From: Galbitalea sp036499165
Lineage (GTDB): Bacteria; Actinomycetota; Actinomycetes; Actinomycetales; Microbacteriaceae
Length of the DNA stretch: 64,000 bases
Reading direction: 5' to 3'
NCBI GenBank assembly: GCA_036499165.1
Contig: DASYEE010000128.1
Coordinates: forward strand, 11,276 to 75,275
A program made the position numbers and the translations under genes. The notes beneath the pieces were generated by a model. The model ran no database searches, was not told the DNA's origin, and saw only the letters and a list, made by a program, of their open reading frames with translations. This document shows positions 51,301-60,527 of this stretch, piece after piece (the first letter of the stretch is position 1; every line of letters begins with the position of its first letter).

Positions 51301-52741
51301 CGGTCGCAGCAGCCGGGGTCCCGGAGATGGTTGCCGTTCCATCGCCGTTGTCGTGGACAGTGATGGAGGCAGGAAGGTTGGGCGTCGCAACGGCCGAGAC
51401 GGACGGCTTCGGGTAGCCGCGGGTGGTGACCGTGTAGCTTCCCGCGCTGCCGACCGCGAAGGTGTTGCTGGCTGCGGAGGTGAAGGATGCCGCCTCATTG
51501 ACGGTGAAGGTGAACTGCTTCGAGTCCGATCCCGCTGCGCTCGAAGCCTTGATGGTCGGCGTGTAGATGCCGCCGGTGCCGGCTGCGGGCGTGCCGGAGA
51601 TCGTGCCGTTGCTGGCGAGCGACAGGCCAGACGGCAGCGCGCCGCCGCTGATCGAGAATGTCGGTGCCGGGATGCCGCTGGCCGTGACGGTCGTGTTGGC
51701 GACCGCACCGACGGTGAAGGTCCCGGTCAGTGGGCTCGTCGTGATCGCAGGGGCCACCCACTTCGTGTACGTGACCGTCGGCTCGCCGCTGCTCGCGAGG
51801 CTCGGCTGTCCCCAGCTGTCGGTGATCGCGCCTGCCTTCACCGCAACGTGCGCTGTGCCGGTGCTCGTCAGCGGACCGACTGCGACGTCATAGGTCGTTG
51901 GACCGCCCGTGACGGCCACGTTGCTCACGCCGCCAGCGGTACCGGTGACCGTCAGGTCTGAAGCATCCAGGCCCGCGGCGCTGATCGCTGAACCGTCGCT
52001 CGGGAACGTGACCGCGAAGTGCGCGGTGACGGGGCTCAGGCTACCGAGGCTCGTGCTCGTGGTGTCGACGTTGGCGACTGCCGGGTCCGGCACCGCTCCA
52101 CCGGTCGGGGTGGTGCGAATCGTGTTGAGAACCGTCGTGAGCGAGTGACCGGAATCCTGGTTGGTCGGGTAGAGGATCGACACCTCGACGTGATTGACCT
52201 TGGTGAAGTCGATGTTGCCCGAGAAGCAGGGGCCACCCGAGCAGTTGAAGTTCAGGACGATGTTGAACGCCCCGGTGTTCTGCACGCCCGTGCTGTAGAC
52301 GCCCGTGTGGCCCGCGGTGTCTGTCAGTGTGATCGAGATGGCGGCCGAAGTCTCGCCGACGACCTCGGGGGTGCGCTGGATCGAGTTGAACTCGAGGAAG
52401 AACTGGGTGTTGTTGCCCGCGGCCGTGAGGTCGGTGGTCGGGATCGCGTAGTCGAGCTGCGTGCCTCCCGCGCTGTTGCCGTCTCCGTTGCTCACCATGG
52501 TCGCAACGCCATCGGACTGCGCGAAGGTCGCCGTGGATGTCGTTGAGGTGTTCGCCAGCGGAAGGTTCGTCACCGTCCTCGTGCCAAGTACATTGCCGCC
52601 GAAGTCGTCGATGACGATCGGCTGGCCGGATGCCTGTGCCGGAGCGGTGAAGACGATCGACCCGATCGCCACGAGAAGTAGCGCTGTGATGATCGAAAAT
52701 GTACGAACGAGAGCAGACGTGTGGGCACGCAGAACAGGCAC
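48305..52741 (-). CDS. Giant LAFTG-anchored surface protein with Ig-like repeats
   Basis: 1478 residues. A signal peptide (cleavage near residue 37, APAQA-SG) is followed by an N-terminal domain with a Cys pair (CSGGPC) and a beta-sandwich region to about 330. Then about nine He_PIG/putative-Ig repeats of 85-95 residues follow, each ending DNGDGTATLSGTP-like, with two I-set-like Ig modules (PTVQWQ ... YRAVFTN). A C-terminal beta domain leads to LAFTG, a 20-residue helix and RRRRRVS, a class E-type sortase signal. It is likely an adhesin or cell-wall scaffold. The start is GTG at 52741. DNA repeats make it prone to repeat-number change. Confidence 0.88.
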   Translation of the reverse strand: MPVLRAHTSALVRTFSIITALLLVAIGSIVFTAPAQASGQPIVIDDFGGNVLGTRTVTNLPLANTSTTSTATFAQSDGVATMVSNGDGNSAGGTQLDYAIPTTDLTAAGNNTQFFLEFNSIQRTPEVVGETSAAISITLTDTAGHTGVYSTGVQNTGAFNIVLNFNCSGGPCFSGNIDFTKVNHVEVSILYPTNQDSGHSLTTVLNTIRTTPTGGAVPDPAVANVDTTSTSLGSLSPVTAHFAVTFPSDGSAISAAGLDASDLTVTGTAGGVSNVAVTGGPTTYDVAVGPLTSTGTAHVAVKAGAITDSWGQPSLASSGEPTVTYTKWVAPAITTSPLTGTFTVGAVANTTVTASGIPAPTFSISGGALPSGLSLASNGTISGTPAAGTGGIYTPTIKASSAAGSDSKQFTFTVNEAASFTSAASNTFAVGSAGSYTVTTRGYPKPSVSAVATPNLPASITVHDNGDGTATISGTPAAATGGSYALALTTHNGIGTDGTQAHTLVVTEKPVVTLDPSDATVHPGDSVSFTSTARGYTLPTVQWQRGTIGGSFANIAGATSTTYTFTAAAGDASTAYRAVFTNGSGTATSSPAALTVQQAPTITSAATTEFMQGTAGSFTVTTTGLPIPSITGAGVPSWVTVHDNGDGTATVSGTPPFGSAGTTVSVPLTATNGATPDATQSLSVTINLAPVIVSDPADVTVTPGSTATFTASAGGFPVPTVQWQQSTNGGGTFANIVGATSTTLSFMTVAGQNGNQYRAVFTNKISTATTTAAVLRVGTAPVITSANSVTFVTGTPKTFTITTTGSPAAGISTGTLPAWLAFTDNGDGTATLSGTAPTSAAGTSSLALTASNGFDPDAHQSLGITVNTQPVITSGAATTFTVGDAGSFTVTSTPGFPTSTDLSESGSLPDGVVFADNNDGTATLSGTPAAGAGGVYSFSVLAQVAGGSTPAVVQSFTLTVNEAPAFTSDASATFLVGATDSFTVTTAHAFPGNPSISESGALPSGVSFVDNGDGTATFAGVPAAGAGDDYAVTLTATNGTDPAAVQHFALAVDQAPTFTSAATVTDAVGIAGSFAVTTTAGFPAVTVLSESGALPGGVSFVDNADGTATISGTPALGQGGDYPLVLTATSVGSSSTPVTQGFDLVVNEAPAFTSAATDTFISGAASTFTVSTTAGYPTAATLSESGALPTGVSWVDNGDGTATLAGTSTDVGTYPLTFTVDNGLASSPTQSFTLYVATPPTFTGSGDSAFTVGVAGSATISTAPGLPDATVLTESGALPTGLTFTDNGDGTGTLAGTPAPGTDGTYALTWTASNGTPPESTRAGTITVTTAAPVALAPLLPAADGALGGVPTNTSQGQKVTVTGSGYAAGSPITIGIYSSPTFLTSVTTDATGSFTATVTIPKFTGHHTLVAAGTDGTGDPRILEAATIVSAPTTAAEVLAFTGIDSGLNDLQLALALLVAGLAIALLASIRRRRRVS

Positions 52742-52966
52742 GGGCTTGCCTTTCGGGTTTATGTTGCGCGGCGCCGGCTAGGGAAGGCACCAATTTCAGA
52801 GCCTAGCGACGGTCGCCCCTCGATGGTGACACTCGAATGGGGGCGATCTTCACGGCGCGTCGTTGCCGCGAATCCGAGAATTCACCAGTTGTAAATAATG
52901 CGTTAAACATCGTCACGACAGTCAAAAATGTATCGCCGGGATGCGTCGCAGCAATACGCTTTCGCC
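52742..52966. promoter_or_regulatory. 225-bp divergent control region: surface protein and cytosine permease
   Basis: It holds both promoters. The most A/T-rich part, GTTGTAAATAATGCGTTAAA (52888-52907), is well placed to drive the permease gene. No riboswitch-like fold or ORF is evident. Confidence 0.5.
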
Positions 52967-54442
52967 ATGACCGTCACTGACACTCCCCGAGCCAGCGCCA
53001 CAACCATTGAAGCTGGCGGAATTGAAGCAATTCCGTCATCACGACGCCACGGCTCGCCGTGGCAGCTCTTCGCCACCTGGAGCGCCCCCAACCTCGAATT
53101 CGCGACCGTGTTCGTCGGCGTCATCGCCGTCGCATTCTTCGGTCTCGGGTTCTGGCAGGCCATCGCCGCCATCGTCATCGGCAACGCGCTCGGGGGCGCG
53201 ACGCAGGGCATCCTGTCGACCTGGGGTCCGCGCGAGGGGCTGGCCCAGCTGGTCCTCAGTCGCACGGCGTTCGGGTCGCGCGGCAACATCCTTCCGGCTG
53301 GCATCAACGCGCTCGTCGCCGGAATCGGCTGGTTCGCGGTCAACTCGGTTTCTGGCGCATTCGCGCTCTCCTACCTCGTCGACCCGAAACTGAAGACGCT
53401 GCCGACCTGGGTGGCGCTGATTATCATCGTGGTGCTCGAGATCGTTCTCGCGTTCGTCGGTCACGACCTGGTGCAGATCTTCGAGCGCTACGCGAGCATC
53501 GTGCTCGGGGTGGTCTTCATCATCGCCGCGATCTTCGTGTTCACCTCGGCGCACACCGCGATCAGCGGCCACGGGTCTAACGCTTTCAGCTTCGGCGGCT
53601 TCTCGCTAACCGTGGGCGCCGCATTCGGTTACGCCGCCGGCTGGAACCCGTACGCCTCCGACTACAGCCGCTACCTCCCGAAGAACACCAGCCGCACGAA
53701 GATCTTCTGGGCAGCGGGTCTTGGCAACTTCGTGTCATGCACCGTCCTGATGGCTGCAGGCGCCGCCGCCGCGACGGTCGCCGGATACAACCCGGACAAC
53801 CCGACCGCGTCGTTCGTCGCTCCGTCGCTCATGCCCGGCTGGGTCACCGCGATCACCCTCATCGCCATCGCAATCGGTGCCATCGCGGCTAACGCGCTCA
53901 ACGTGTACTCCGGCGCGATGTCGTTCCTGGCCGTTGGCATCAAGATTCCGTTCAGCCTTCGCCGCGCGATCGTCGCCGTCGGATTCGGCGTGATCGGCTT
54001 CATCGTCGCGCTCACCGCACTGCACGACGTCGGGGCTACATACACCGACTTCCTGCTGATCATCGCGTACTGGATCGCGCCGTGGCTCGGAATCGTCTTC
54101 GTCGACCGCCTGCTCCGCCGCGGCACCGCGATCACAGAACTCGTGCCGGATAAGGCGCGCTACTCCAACTGGGCTGGCCCGATTGCGTTCGTCGTCGCAA
54201 CGGTCGTGTCCATCTGGCTGTTTGCCGACCAGGTGAAGTTCGTCGGTGTCATCGCGAAGGCGACGACACCGGACAAGCCGTTCGCGAACCCCGCGATCGG
54301 TGACCTCACCGCGATCGTCGGCTTCATCCTTGCGGGGCTGATCTACCTCATCCTGTTCAAGGTCCTGAAGCCGAAGGTCGGCGGGCCCCTCGCCACCGAG
54401 CCAGATCTCGTTGTGGGGATCGACGCCGCCGAGACAGTCTGA
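52967..54442 (+). CDS. NCS1-family cytosine/purine permease (CodB-like)
   Basis: 491 residues, about 12 transmembrane helices. SPWQLFATWSAPNLEFAT near the N-terminus, GNALGGATQGILSTWGPREG near 75 and AAGWNPYASDYSRYLP near 228 are NCS1 signatures. It imports cytosine or related nucleobases with protons or sodium. The start is ATG at 52967 (MTVTDTPRA); ATG at 52928 in frame would add 13 residues and is less likely. The deaminase gene begins 2 bp after its stop, so uptake and deamination are coupled. Confidence 0.92.
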   Translation: MTVTDTPRASATTIEAGGIEAIPSSRRHGSPWQLFATWSAPNLEFATVFVGVIAVAFFGLGFWQAIAAIVIGNALGGATQGILSTWGPREGLAQLVLSRTAFGSRGNILPAGINALVAGIGWFAVNSVSGAFALSYLVDPKLKTLPTWVALIIIVVLEIVLAFVGHDLVQIFERYASIVLGVVFIIAAIFVFTSAHTAISGHGSNAFSFGGFSLTVGAAFGYAAGWNPYASDYSRYLPKNTSRTKIFWAAGLGNFVSCTVLMAAGAAAATVAGYNPDNPTASFVAPSLMPGWVTAITLIAIAIGAIAANALNVYSGAMSFLAVGIKIPFSLRRAIVAVGFGVIGFIVALTALHDVGATYTDFLLIIAYWIAPWLGIVFVDRLLRRGTAITELVPDKARYSNWAGPIAFVVATVVSIWLFADQVKFVGVIAKATTPDKPFANPAIGDLTAIVGFILAGLIYLILFKVLKPKVGGPLATEPDLVVGIDAAETV

Positions 54443-54444
54443 CA

Positions 54445-54909
54445 ATGGCCGACCAGGCGATCTACGCAACGGATGCTGAGAAGCTAGCGGTCGCCCGCGG
54501 CGAGGCCATCAAGGGCCTCGCCGAGGGCGGCATCCCGATCGGTGCCGCACTATTCGATGAGGATGGCCGCCTGCTCGGCAGCGGACACAACCAGCGGGTG
54601 CAGGGCGATAACCCTGCGCTGCATGGCGAGACGGCCGCGTTCCTGAACGCGGGTCGGCAGCGGAGCTACCGGAAGACCACCATGGTGACGACGCTGTCGC
54701 CGTGCTGGTACTGCTCAGGGCTCGTGCGGCAGTTCGGCATTGGTCGAGTCGTCGTCGGCGACACAGTGAACTTCTTCGGCGGCCAGGACTGGCTCGTCGA
54801 GAACGGCACAGCTGTCACGACGGTCAACGATCCGGAGTTGATCAAGATCATGGGCGACTTCATCGACGCTAACCCTGAGCTCTGGAACGAGGACATCGGC
54901 GAGGAGTAG
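54445..54909 (+). CDS. Cytosine deaminase (yeast FCY1-type nucleoside-deaminase fold)
   Basis: 154 residues. The zinc-binding motif is LHGETAAFLNAG (about 62-73; His and catalytic Glu) and SPCWYCSGLV (about 88-97, PCxxC), with FFGGQDWLVENG after it. Size and order match the small cytidine-deaminase-fold cytosine deaminases, not the amidohydrolase CodA. It hydrolyses cytosine to uracil and ammonia. Operon with the NCS1 permease. The stop codon abuts that of the convergent dehydrogenase gene. Confidence 0.92.
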   Translation: MADQAIYATDAEKLAVARGEAIKGLAEGGIPIGAALFDEDGRLLGSGHNQRVQGDNPALHGETAAFLNAGRQRSYRKTTMVTTLSPCWYCSGLVRQFGIGRVVVGDTVNFFGGQDWLVENGTAVTTVNDPELIKIMGDFIDANPELWNEDIGEE

Positions 54910-55959
54910 CTACGCGCGCAGGAGCACTTTCGTGGCGCGGCGCTCGTCCATCGCCGTGTACGCGTCCGCCACCTCGGACAGCGGCAGCTCCAGGTCGAAC
55001 ACCCGCCCCGGGTTGATGCGGTGGTCGAGCACCTCGGGCAGAAGCTCATCGATGTAGTTGCGCACGGGCGCGACACCACCGTTGACGCCGACGTTCGAGC
55101 CGAACAGCGTGCGAATCGGCAACTCGGCCCCGCCATTCGGAACGCCGACGTACCCGACCATGCCTCCCGGTCGCACCGAGCGGATCGCCTGGTCCATCGA
55201 CTCCTGGGTTCCTACGCATTCGAGCACGACATCCGGGCCGATTCCGTCGAACATCTCCTTGATGTGCCTGATGCCTGCGTCTCCGCGCTCTTCGACGGCG
55301 TCCGTCGCCCCGAACTCGAAGGCGATGCGCTGGCGGTCTTCGTGCCGCGACATCGCGACGATCCTGGATGCGCCAAGTCGCTTGCTCGCGAGCACAGCGC
55401 AGAGTCCGACGGCACCGTCGCCGACGACCGCGACGGTCGATCCGTGGGTCACCCCGCCGGACAGTGCAGCGTGGTGTCCCGTACCCATGACGTCGGCGAG
55501 AGTCAGGAGGCTCGGGATGAGCGCGGGGTCGGGCTGGCCCGGCGTCGATACCAGCGAACCATCTGCGTGCGGGACCCGCACGAACTCACCCTGGGCGCCA
55601 TCCGCGAAGCCGCCGTCGCGATCCTTCGCGCCCCACCATCCGCCGTGGAGGCAGGATGTGCTCACGCCGTTGAGACAGTTGCTGCAGGTCATATCGCAGT
55701 CATAGAACGGCGCGATCACGAAGTCGCCGACCTTGATCTTCCGCACACTGTCGCCGACCGACTCGACGATTCCGACGAATTCGTGTCCGATGCGTTTGGG
55801 CTCCTTCGTCGGCACCACCCCACGGTATGGCCAGAGATCTGAGCCACAGACGCAAGCGGCAACGACCCGCACGATGGCGTCGTGCCCGCTCGAGAGCACC
55901 GGATCGGGCACTTCTTCGAAACGGATGTCGCGTTCGCCGTAAATCAGGGTTGCATGCAT
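54910..55959 (-). CDS. Zinc-dependent alcohol dehydrogenase (MDR family)
   Basis: 349 residues. The catalytic zinc ligands are in CVCGSDLWPYRG (Cys near 37) and RIGHEFVGIVESVGD (His-Glu near 58); the structural zinc site is CDMTCSNCLNGVSTSC near 89-104. The Rossmann motif is VVGDGAVGLC near 177. It is an MDR alcohol/formaldehyde-type dehydrogenase; substrate unknown. ATG at 55959 (MHATLIYGERDI). Convergent with the deaminase, with no gap. Confidence 0.93.
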   Translation of the reverse strand: MHATLIYGERDIRFEEVPDPVLSSGHDAIVRVVAACVCGSDLWPYRGVVPTKEPKRIGHEFVGIVESVGDSVRKIKVGDFVIAPFYDCDMTCSNCLNGVSTSCLHGGWWGAKDRDGGFADGAQGEFVRVPHADGSLVSTPGQPDPALIPSLLTLADVMGTGHHAALSGGVTHGSTVAVVGDGAVGLCAVLASKRLGASRIVAMSRHEDRQRIAFEFGATDAVEERGDAGIRHIKEMFDGIGPDVVLECVGTQESMDQAIRSVRPGGMVGYVGVPNGGAELPIRTLFGSNVGVNGGVAPVRNYIDELLPEVLDHRINPGRVFDLELPLSEVADAYTAMDERRATKVLLRA

Positions 55960-56000
55960 GCACCCAGCGTATTCGCCAATCCCGCGCGTTGTCTTTTTCC

Positions 56001-56060
56001 GTGAGGTGCGGCACATCGCCCTAAAACCGCCTTGGGAAGGGCGATCTTGCGCCCCTCAGC
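56001..56060 (+). repeat. Dispersed hairpin family R4, copy 2
   Basis: GTGAGGTGCGGCACATCGCC ... AGGGCGATCTTGCGCCCCTC, imperfect arms with a central CTAAAACCGCCTTGGGA. It is in the same orientation as copy 3 at 56231-56291, 230 bp away, and inverted relative to copy 1. Confidence 0.78.
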
Positions 56061-56091
56061 GACGGGAAGGTCGGCGAAGTAGGGTCAACGA

Positions 56092-56204
56092 GTGATTGTC
56101 TGGGTGAACGGGCCATTCGGTGTGGGCAAGAGACATCCACGGTCGTCGACACCACGGCACTGAGCCCATCACAAGCTGCCGACGACATCCTCGCCCGTCT
56201 CTGA
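56092..56204 (+). pseudogene. Decayed P-loop (AAA/tunicamycin-resistance-like) gene
   Basis: GTG at 56092 reads VIVWVNGPFGVGK, the N-terminal Walker A strand of a P-loop kinase/ATPase. A 2-bp frame change just after GVGK then joins TSTVVDTTALSPSQAADDIL (56133 onward), a typical C-terminal tail (VDTT...AADDILARL, stop TGA at 56204). The roughly 150 residues that should lie between are gone. It is flanked by two R4 copies, so a recombination deletion is plausible. It is too short to fold as an enzyme. Confidence 0.72.
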
Positions 56205-56230
56205 TCGCCAGCAACATGGTTCCCTCTCCG

Positions 56231-56291
56231 GTGAGGGGCACCACATCGCCCTAAAACGTCCTCGGGAAGGGCGATCTTGCGCCCCTCACCG
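56231..56291 (+). repeat. Dispersed hairpin family R4, copy 3
   Basis: GGTGAGGGGCACCACATCGC (56231) and GCGATCTTGCGCCCCTCACC (ending 56291) pair at 20 of 23 positions around a GACGTCC-type loop (AAAACGTCCTCGGGA). It is the best preserved copy. It follows the pseudogene, before a minus-strand hypothetical gene. Confidence 0.82.
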
Positions 56292-56326
56292 ACGAGGTAG
56301 CGAGGGGAAGGGAGGGGGAACGCGCT

Positions 56327-56728
56327 TTAGAGGGCCCGGATGCTGTTGTTGCGGGGGTCGTGAGTGAGCTCGGCGAGGCCGAGCTCCTCGAGGAGGGGCG
56401 GCATGTACATGCCGAAACGACCGCGGTAGCCCTTGCGGGTGCCGTACCAGCCGCCGACCGGGTTGCTCTCGGAGCGTCCCCAGGCCTCGACGGTGCCATC
56501 CGCCGCGGTCTTCTGCTCGTCGGCCGCCCCGAGCGGAACCCAGTCGCCCTGCTCTTTCAGCCAGGAGTGGAGGTCATCGATCGCCTGAACCAGGTACGTG
56601 AGTTTCGTGGAGCCGACCTGGCAGACGATCACGGCCGGATCGGCCGCATCGTCGCGGTACATCGTGTATTCGGAGCTTCCGGGCGGCGTCTTCAGCACCC
56701 ACGGGTCATCCTTCGTTCCAGCGCTCAT
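56327..56728 (-). CDS. Conserved hypothetical protein
   Basis: 133 residues: MSAGTKDDPWVLKTPPGSSE, then YTMYRD, a hydrophobic middle (TKLTYLVQAIDDLHSWL) and GGWYGTRKGYRGRFGMYMPPLLEELG at the end. Cytoplasmic, basic C-terminal half, no signal or known motif. The start with Thr-Pro-Pro-Gly-Ser-Ser is recurrent in actinobacterial hypothetical proteins, but I cannot name a family with confidence. ATG at 56728. Confidence 0.7.
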   Translation of the reverse strand: MSAGTKDDPWVLKTPPGSSEYTMYRDDAADPAVIVCQVGSTKLTYLVQAIDDLHSWLKEQGDWVPLGAADEQKTAADGTVEAWGRSESNPVGGWYGTRKGYRGRFGMYMPPLLEELGLAELTHDPRNNSIRAL

Positions 56729-56752
56729 GGCGCGAGCCTATTCCTGCTTCTT

Positions 56753-56819
56753 AAGCGCCGGAAGATACGACATGAAAGCCACCCGTCTAGCGGCGGCTTT
56801 CATGTCATATCTTCCGGCG
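56753..56819. terminator. Near-perfect 25-bp hairpin after clpB (palindrome family R3, copy 2)
   Basis: The 25-bp arm starting CGCCGGAAGATACGACATG (56756) pairs with the arm ending CATATCTTCCGGCG (56819), one mismatch in 25, 14-base loop. It lies 15 bp after the clpB stop codon and should terminate the heat-shock transcript. It shares its sequence, not just its shape, with the element at 3155-3230. Confidence 0.88.
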
Positions 56820-56833
56820 GTGGGGAGGGCGGG

Positions 56834-58981
<2,148 letters not shown>

Positions 58982-59048
58982 TCGTTCTCCTGAGCGGTTG
59001 TGTTCTGCTGAGCCTGAGTGGCCCAGAAATCTGTGGATGAAAATGTGG

Positions 59049-60065
59049 TTACGAGTCGGGCAACGCCCTGGTGGACGCCGTCACAGTGAACTTCGGACCG
59101 CGCGCGATCTCGACGGTCGGCCCGACGAGTCGGGCGAGGGATGGCCGGTACGCGAGGTGCGAGTTCCAGACCGTCCACAGCTGGCCGCCCGGGGCGAGCG
59201 CGCGAGCAGCATCCGCAAAGAGCGCCATCGCGATATCGGTCGTCACAGCTCCGCCGTCGTGGAACGGCGGGTTGAGCACGACCAGATCGATCGACCCGGT
59301 CGCCTGCCGACTGAGCGCCGTATCGCGGACCACCTCGACATCCAGCCCGTTCGCCGCCATCGTCTCACGTGCGGAGTCGACAGCATCCGCAGAGATGTCG
59401 CTCGCGATCACACGCGCGCTCGGCTCGCGCCGCTTCAGCTCCGCAGCAAGGATGCCGCTGCCGCACCCGAGGTCGACCGCGACTCGGTAGCCTGGCAGGT
59501 TCTTCCAGGCTGCGAGCATGGCCCTCGTGCCGATATCGAGCGAAGCCCCGGCAAACACTCCGCCGACTGCGCCGACCCAGAGTTCGAGGTCGGGCTGCCA
59601 GACGCGCCGCGCCTCCTGCACTTCGACGGCGAGCGGTGCCCGCGCGATGAGCACCCGCGACTTCTGCCGCGCCAGGCTCACGTCGAGCTGGCGGAAGCTC
59701 TTCGCGAGAACCTCGTTCATGCCCCGCGTCATGTATTTGAGGCGACCACCGGCGAAGACCACGACGCCCGGGGCCGCGTGTGCGGCGATCCTCCGCGCGA
59801 TGCGGTCGAGCGCATCGAGCGACTTGGGGAGTCGCACGAGCACGACGGTCGCTCCGTCGAGCAGGTCGGCGTCGAGCTCGGCGCCCGCGACCGCGTCAGT
59901 GTCGGCGAACGAACGCACGTCCGCAGCACCCAACTCCCGCGCTGCAGTTGCAAGCGCGGGCGATCCGATCGCAACAACCCGGGATCCAACAATCGCACCA
60001 GCCGCCTCATCCAGGATGAGCCGGTCGGCCGCGTCGGGAGCAGACGACGGCATGTCCCGTGTCAT
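59049..60065 (-). CDS. SAM-dependent rRNA guanine-N2 methyltransferase (RsmC/RlmG-like)
   Basis: About 338 residues. The C-terminal catalytic domain holds VDLGCGSGILAAELKRR near 201 (SAM motif I) and the catalytic LNPPFHDGG near 265 (motif IV NPPF), the combination found in RsmC/RlmG; the N-terminal half is a degenerate methyltransferase copy. Start ATG 60065 has GGGGAGG 6 bases upstream; ATG 60092 directly after the hspR stop is an alternative with GAGGAG. A ribosome-modifying enzyme inside the heat-shock operon is unusual. Confidence 0.86.
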   Translation of the reverse strand: MTRDMPSSAPDAADRLILDEAAGAIVGSRVVAIGSPALATAARELGAADVRSFADTDAVAGAELDADLLDGATVVLVRLPKSLDALDRIARRIAAHAAPGVVVFAGGRLKYMTRGMNEVLAKSFRQLDVSLARQKSRVLIARAPLAVEVQEARRVWQPDLELWVGAVGGVFAGASLDIGTRAMLAAWKNLPGYRVAVDLGCGSGILAAELKRREPSARVIASDISADAVDSARETMAANGLDVEVVRDTALSRQATGSIDLVVLNPPFHDGGAVTTDIAMALFADAARALAPGGQLWTVWNSHLAYRPSLARLVGPTVEIARGPKFTVTASTRALPDS

Positions 60066-60098
60066 TGCTGCCTCCCCTGTTGCGATCGACATCGCCCG

Positions 60099-60527
60099 TT
60101 ACTCCTCGTCGAATCCTCGACCGAGCGGCCGCCAGACGACGACCTGGGTGTTGCGCTGCGCACGCGTTCCTGTGCGCAGCGGCACGACATCCCCCGACCC
60201 GCCGGCTGCGAATACTCGCCTGCCCGGCCGGTTCAGAAGTTCGTCGGCGAGCGCAGACTCCAGCTCACGTACCCTGGCCTGCATGGCCGCAACCTGGTTC
60301 TCGAGTTCGAGAATCCGGCGGATTCCCTCGAGGTTCAACCCCTCCGCGCTCAGACGCGCGATCTCGCGCAGCTGCATGACGTCACGCATCGAGTACCTGC
60401 GCGACCGCCCTGCCGTCCGCGTGGGGCTCACCAACCCGAGACGGTCGTACTGCCGAAGCGTCTGCGGATGCATCGCCGCCAGTTCTGCGGCGATCGCGAT
60501 CGCGAAAATGGGGTCGAACTCGTCCAT
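60099..60527 (-). CDS. hspR: Heat-shock repressor HspR (MerR family)
   Basis: 142 residues. MerR-type HTH: IAAELAAMHPQTLRQYDRLGL then SPTRTAGRSRRYSMRDVMQL, a pairing specific to HspR. A coiled-coil follows (ELENQVAAMQARVRELE). The C-terminal tail is extended. HspR represses dnaK and clpB operons by binding inverted repeats (HAIR), with DnaK as co-repressor. It overlaps the dnaJ stop (TGATG), and its end feeds into the methyltransferase gene. Confidence 0.94.
   Translation of the reverse strand: MDEFDPIFAIAIAAELAAMHPQTLRQYDRLGLVSPTRTAGRSRRYSMRDVMQLREIARLSAEGLNLEGIRRILELENQVAAMQARVRELESALADELLNRPGRRVFAAGGSGDVVPLRTGTRAQRNTQVVVWRPLGRGFDEE

Noticed and set aside
52742..52966. Riboswitch before the cytosine permease gene
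   Set aside because: No conserved aptamer-like helices could be drawn; only an A/T-rich promoter-like stretch is seen.
55960..56326. Small functional P-loop protein
   Set aside because: A frame change right after Walker A and the loss of the central part leave no intact frame; it is recorded as a pseudogene.
59013..59019. HspR operator (HAIR) before clpB
   Set aside because: Only one imperfect half-site (ACTCAGG on the minus strand) is visible; the full CTTGAGT-N7-ACTCAAG inverted repeat is absent, and clpB is probably driven from the dnaK promoter.
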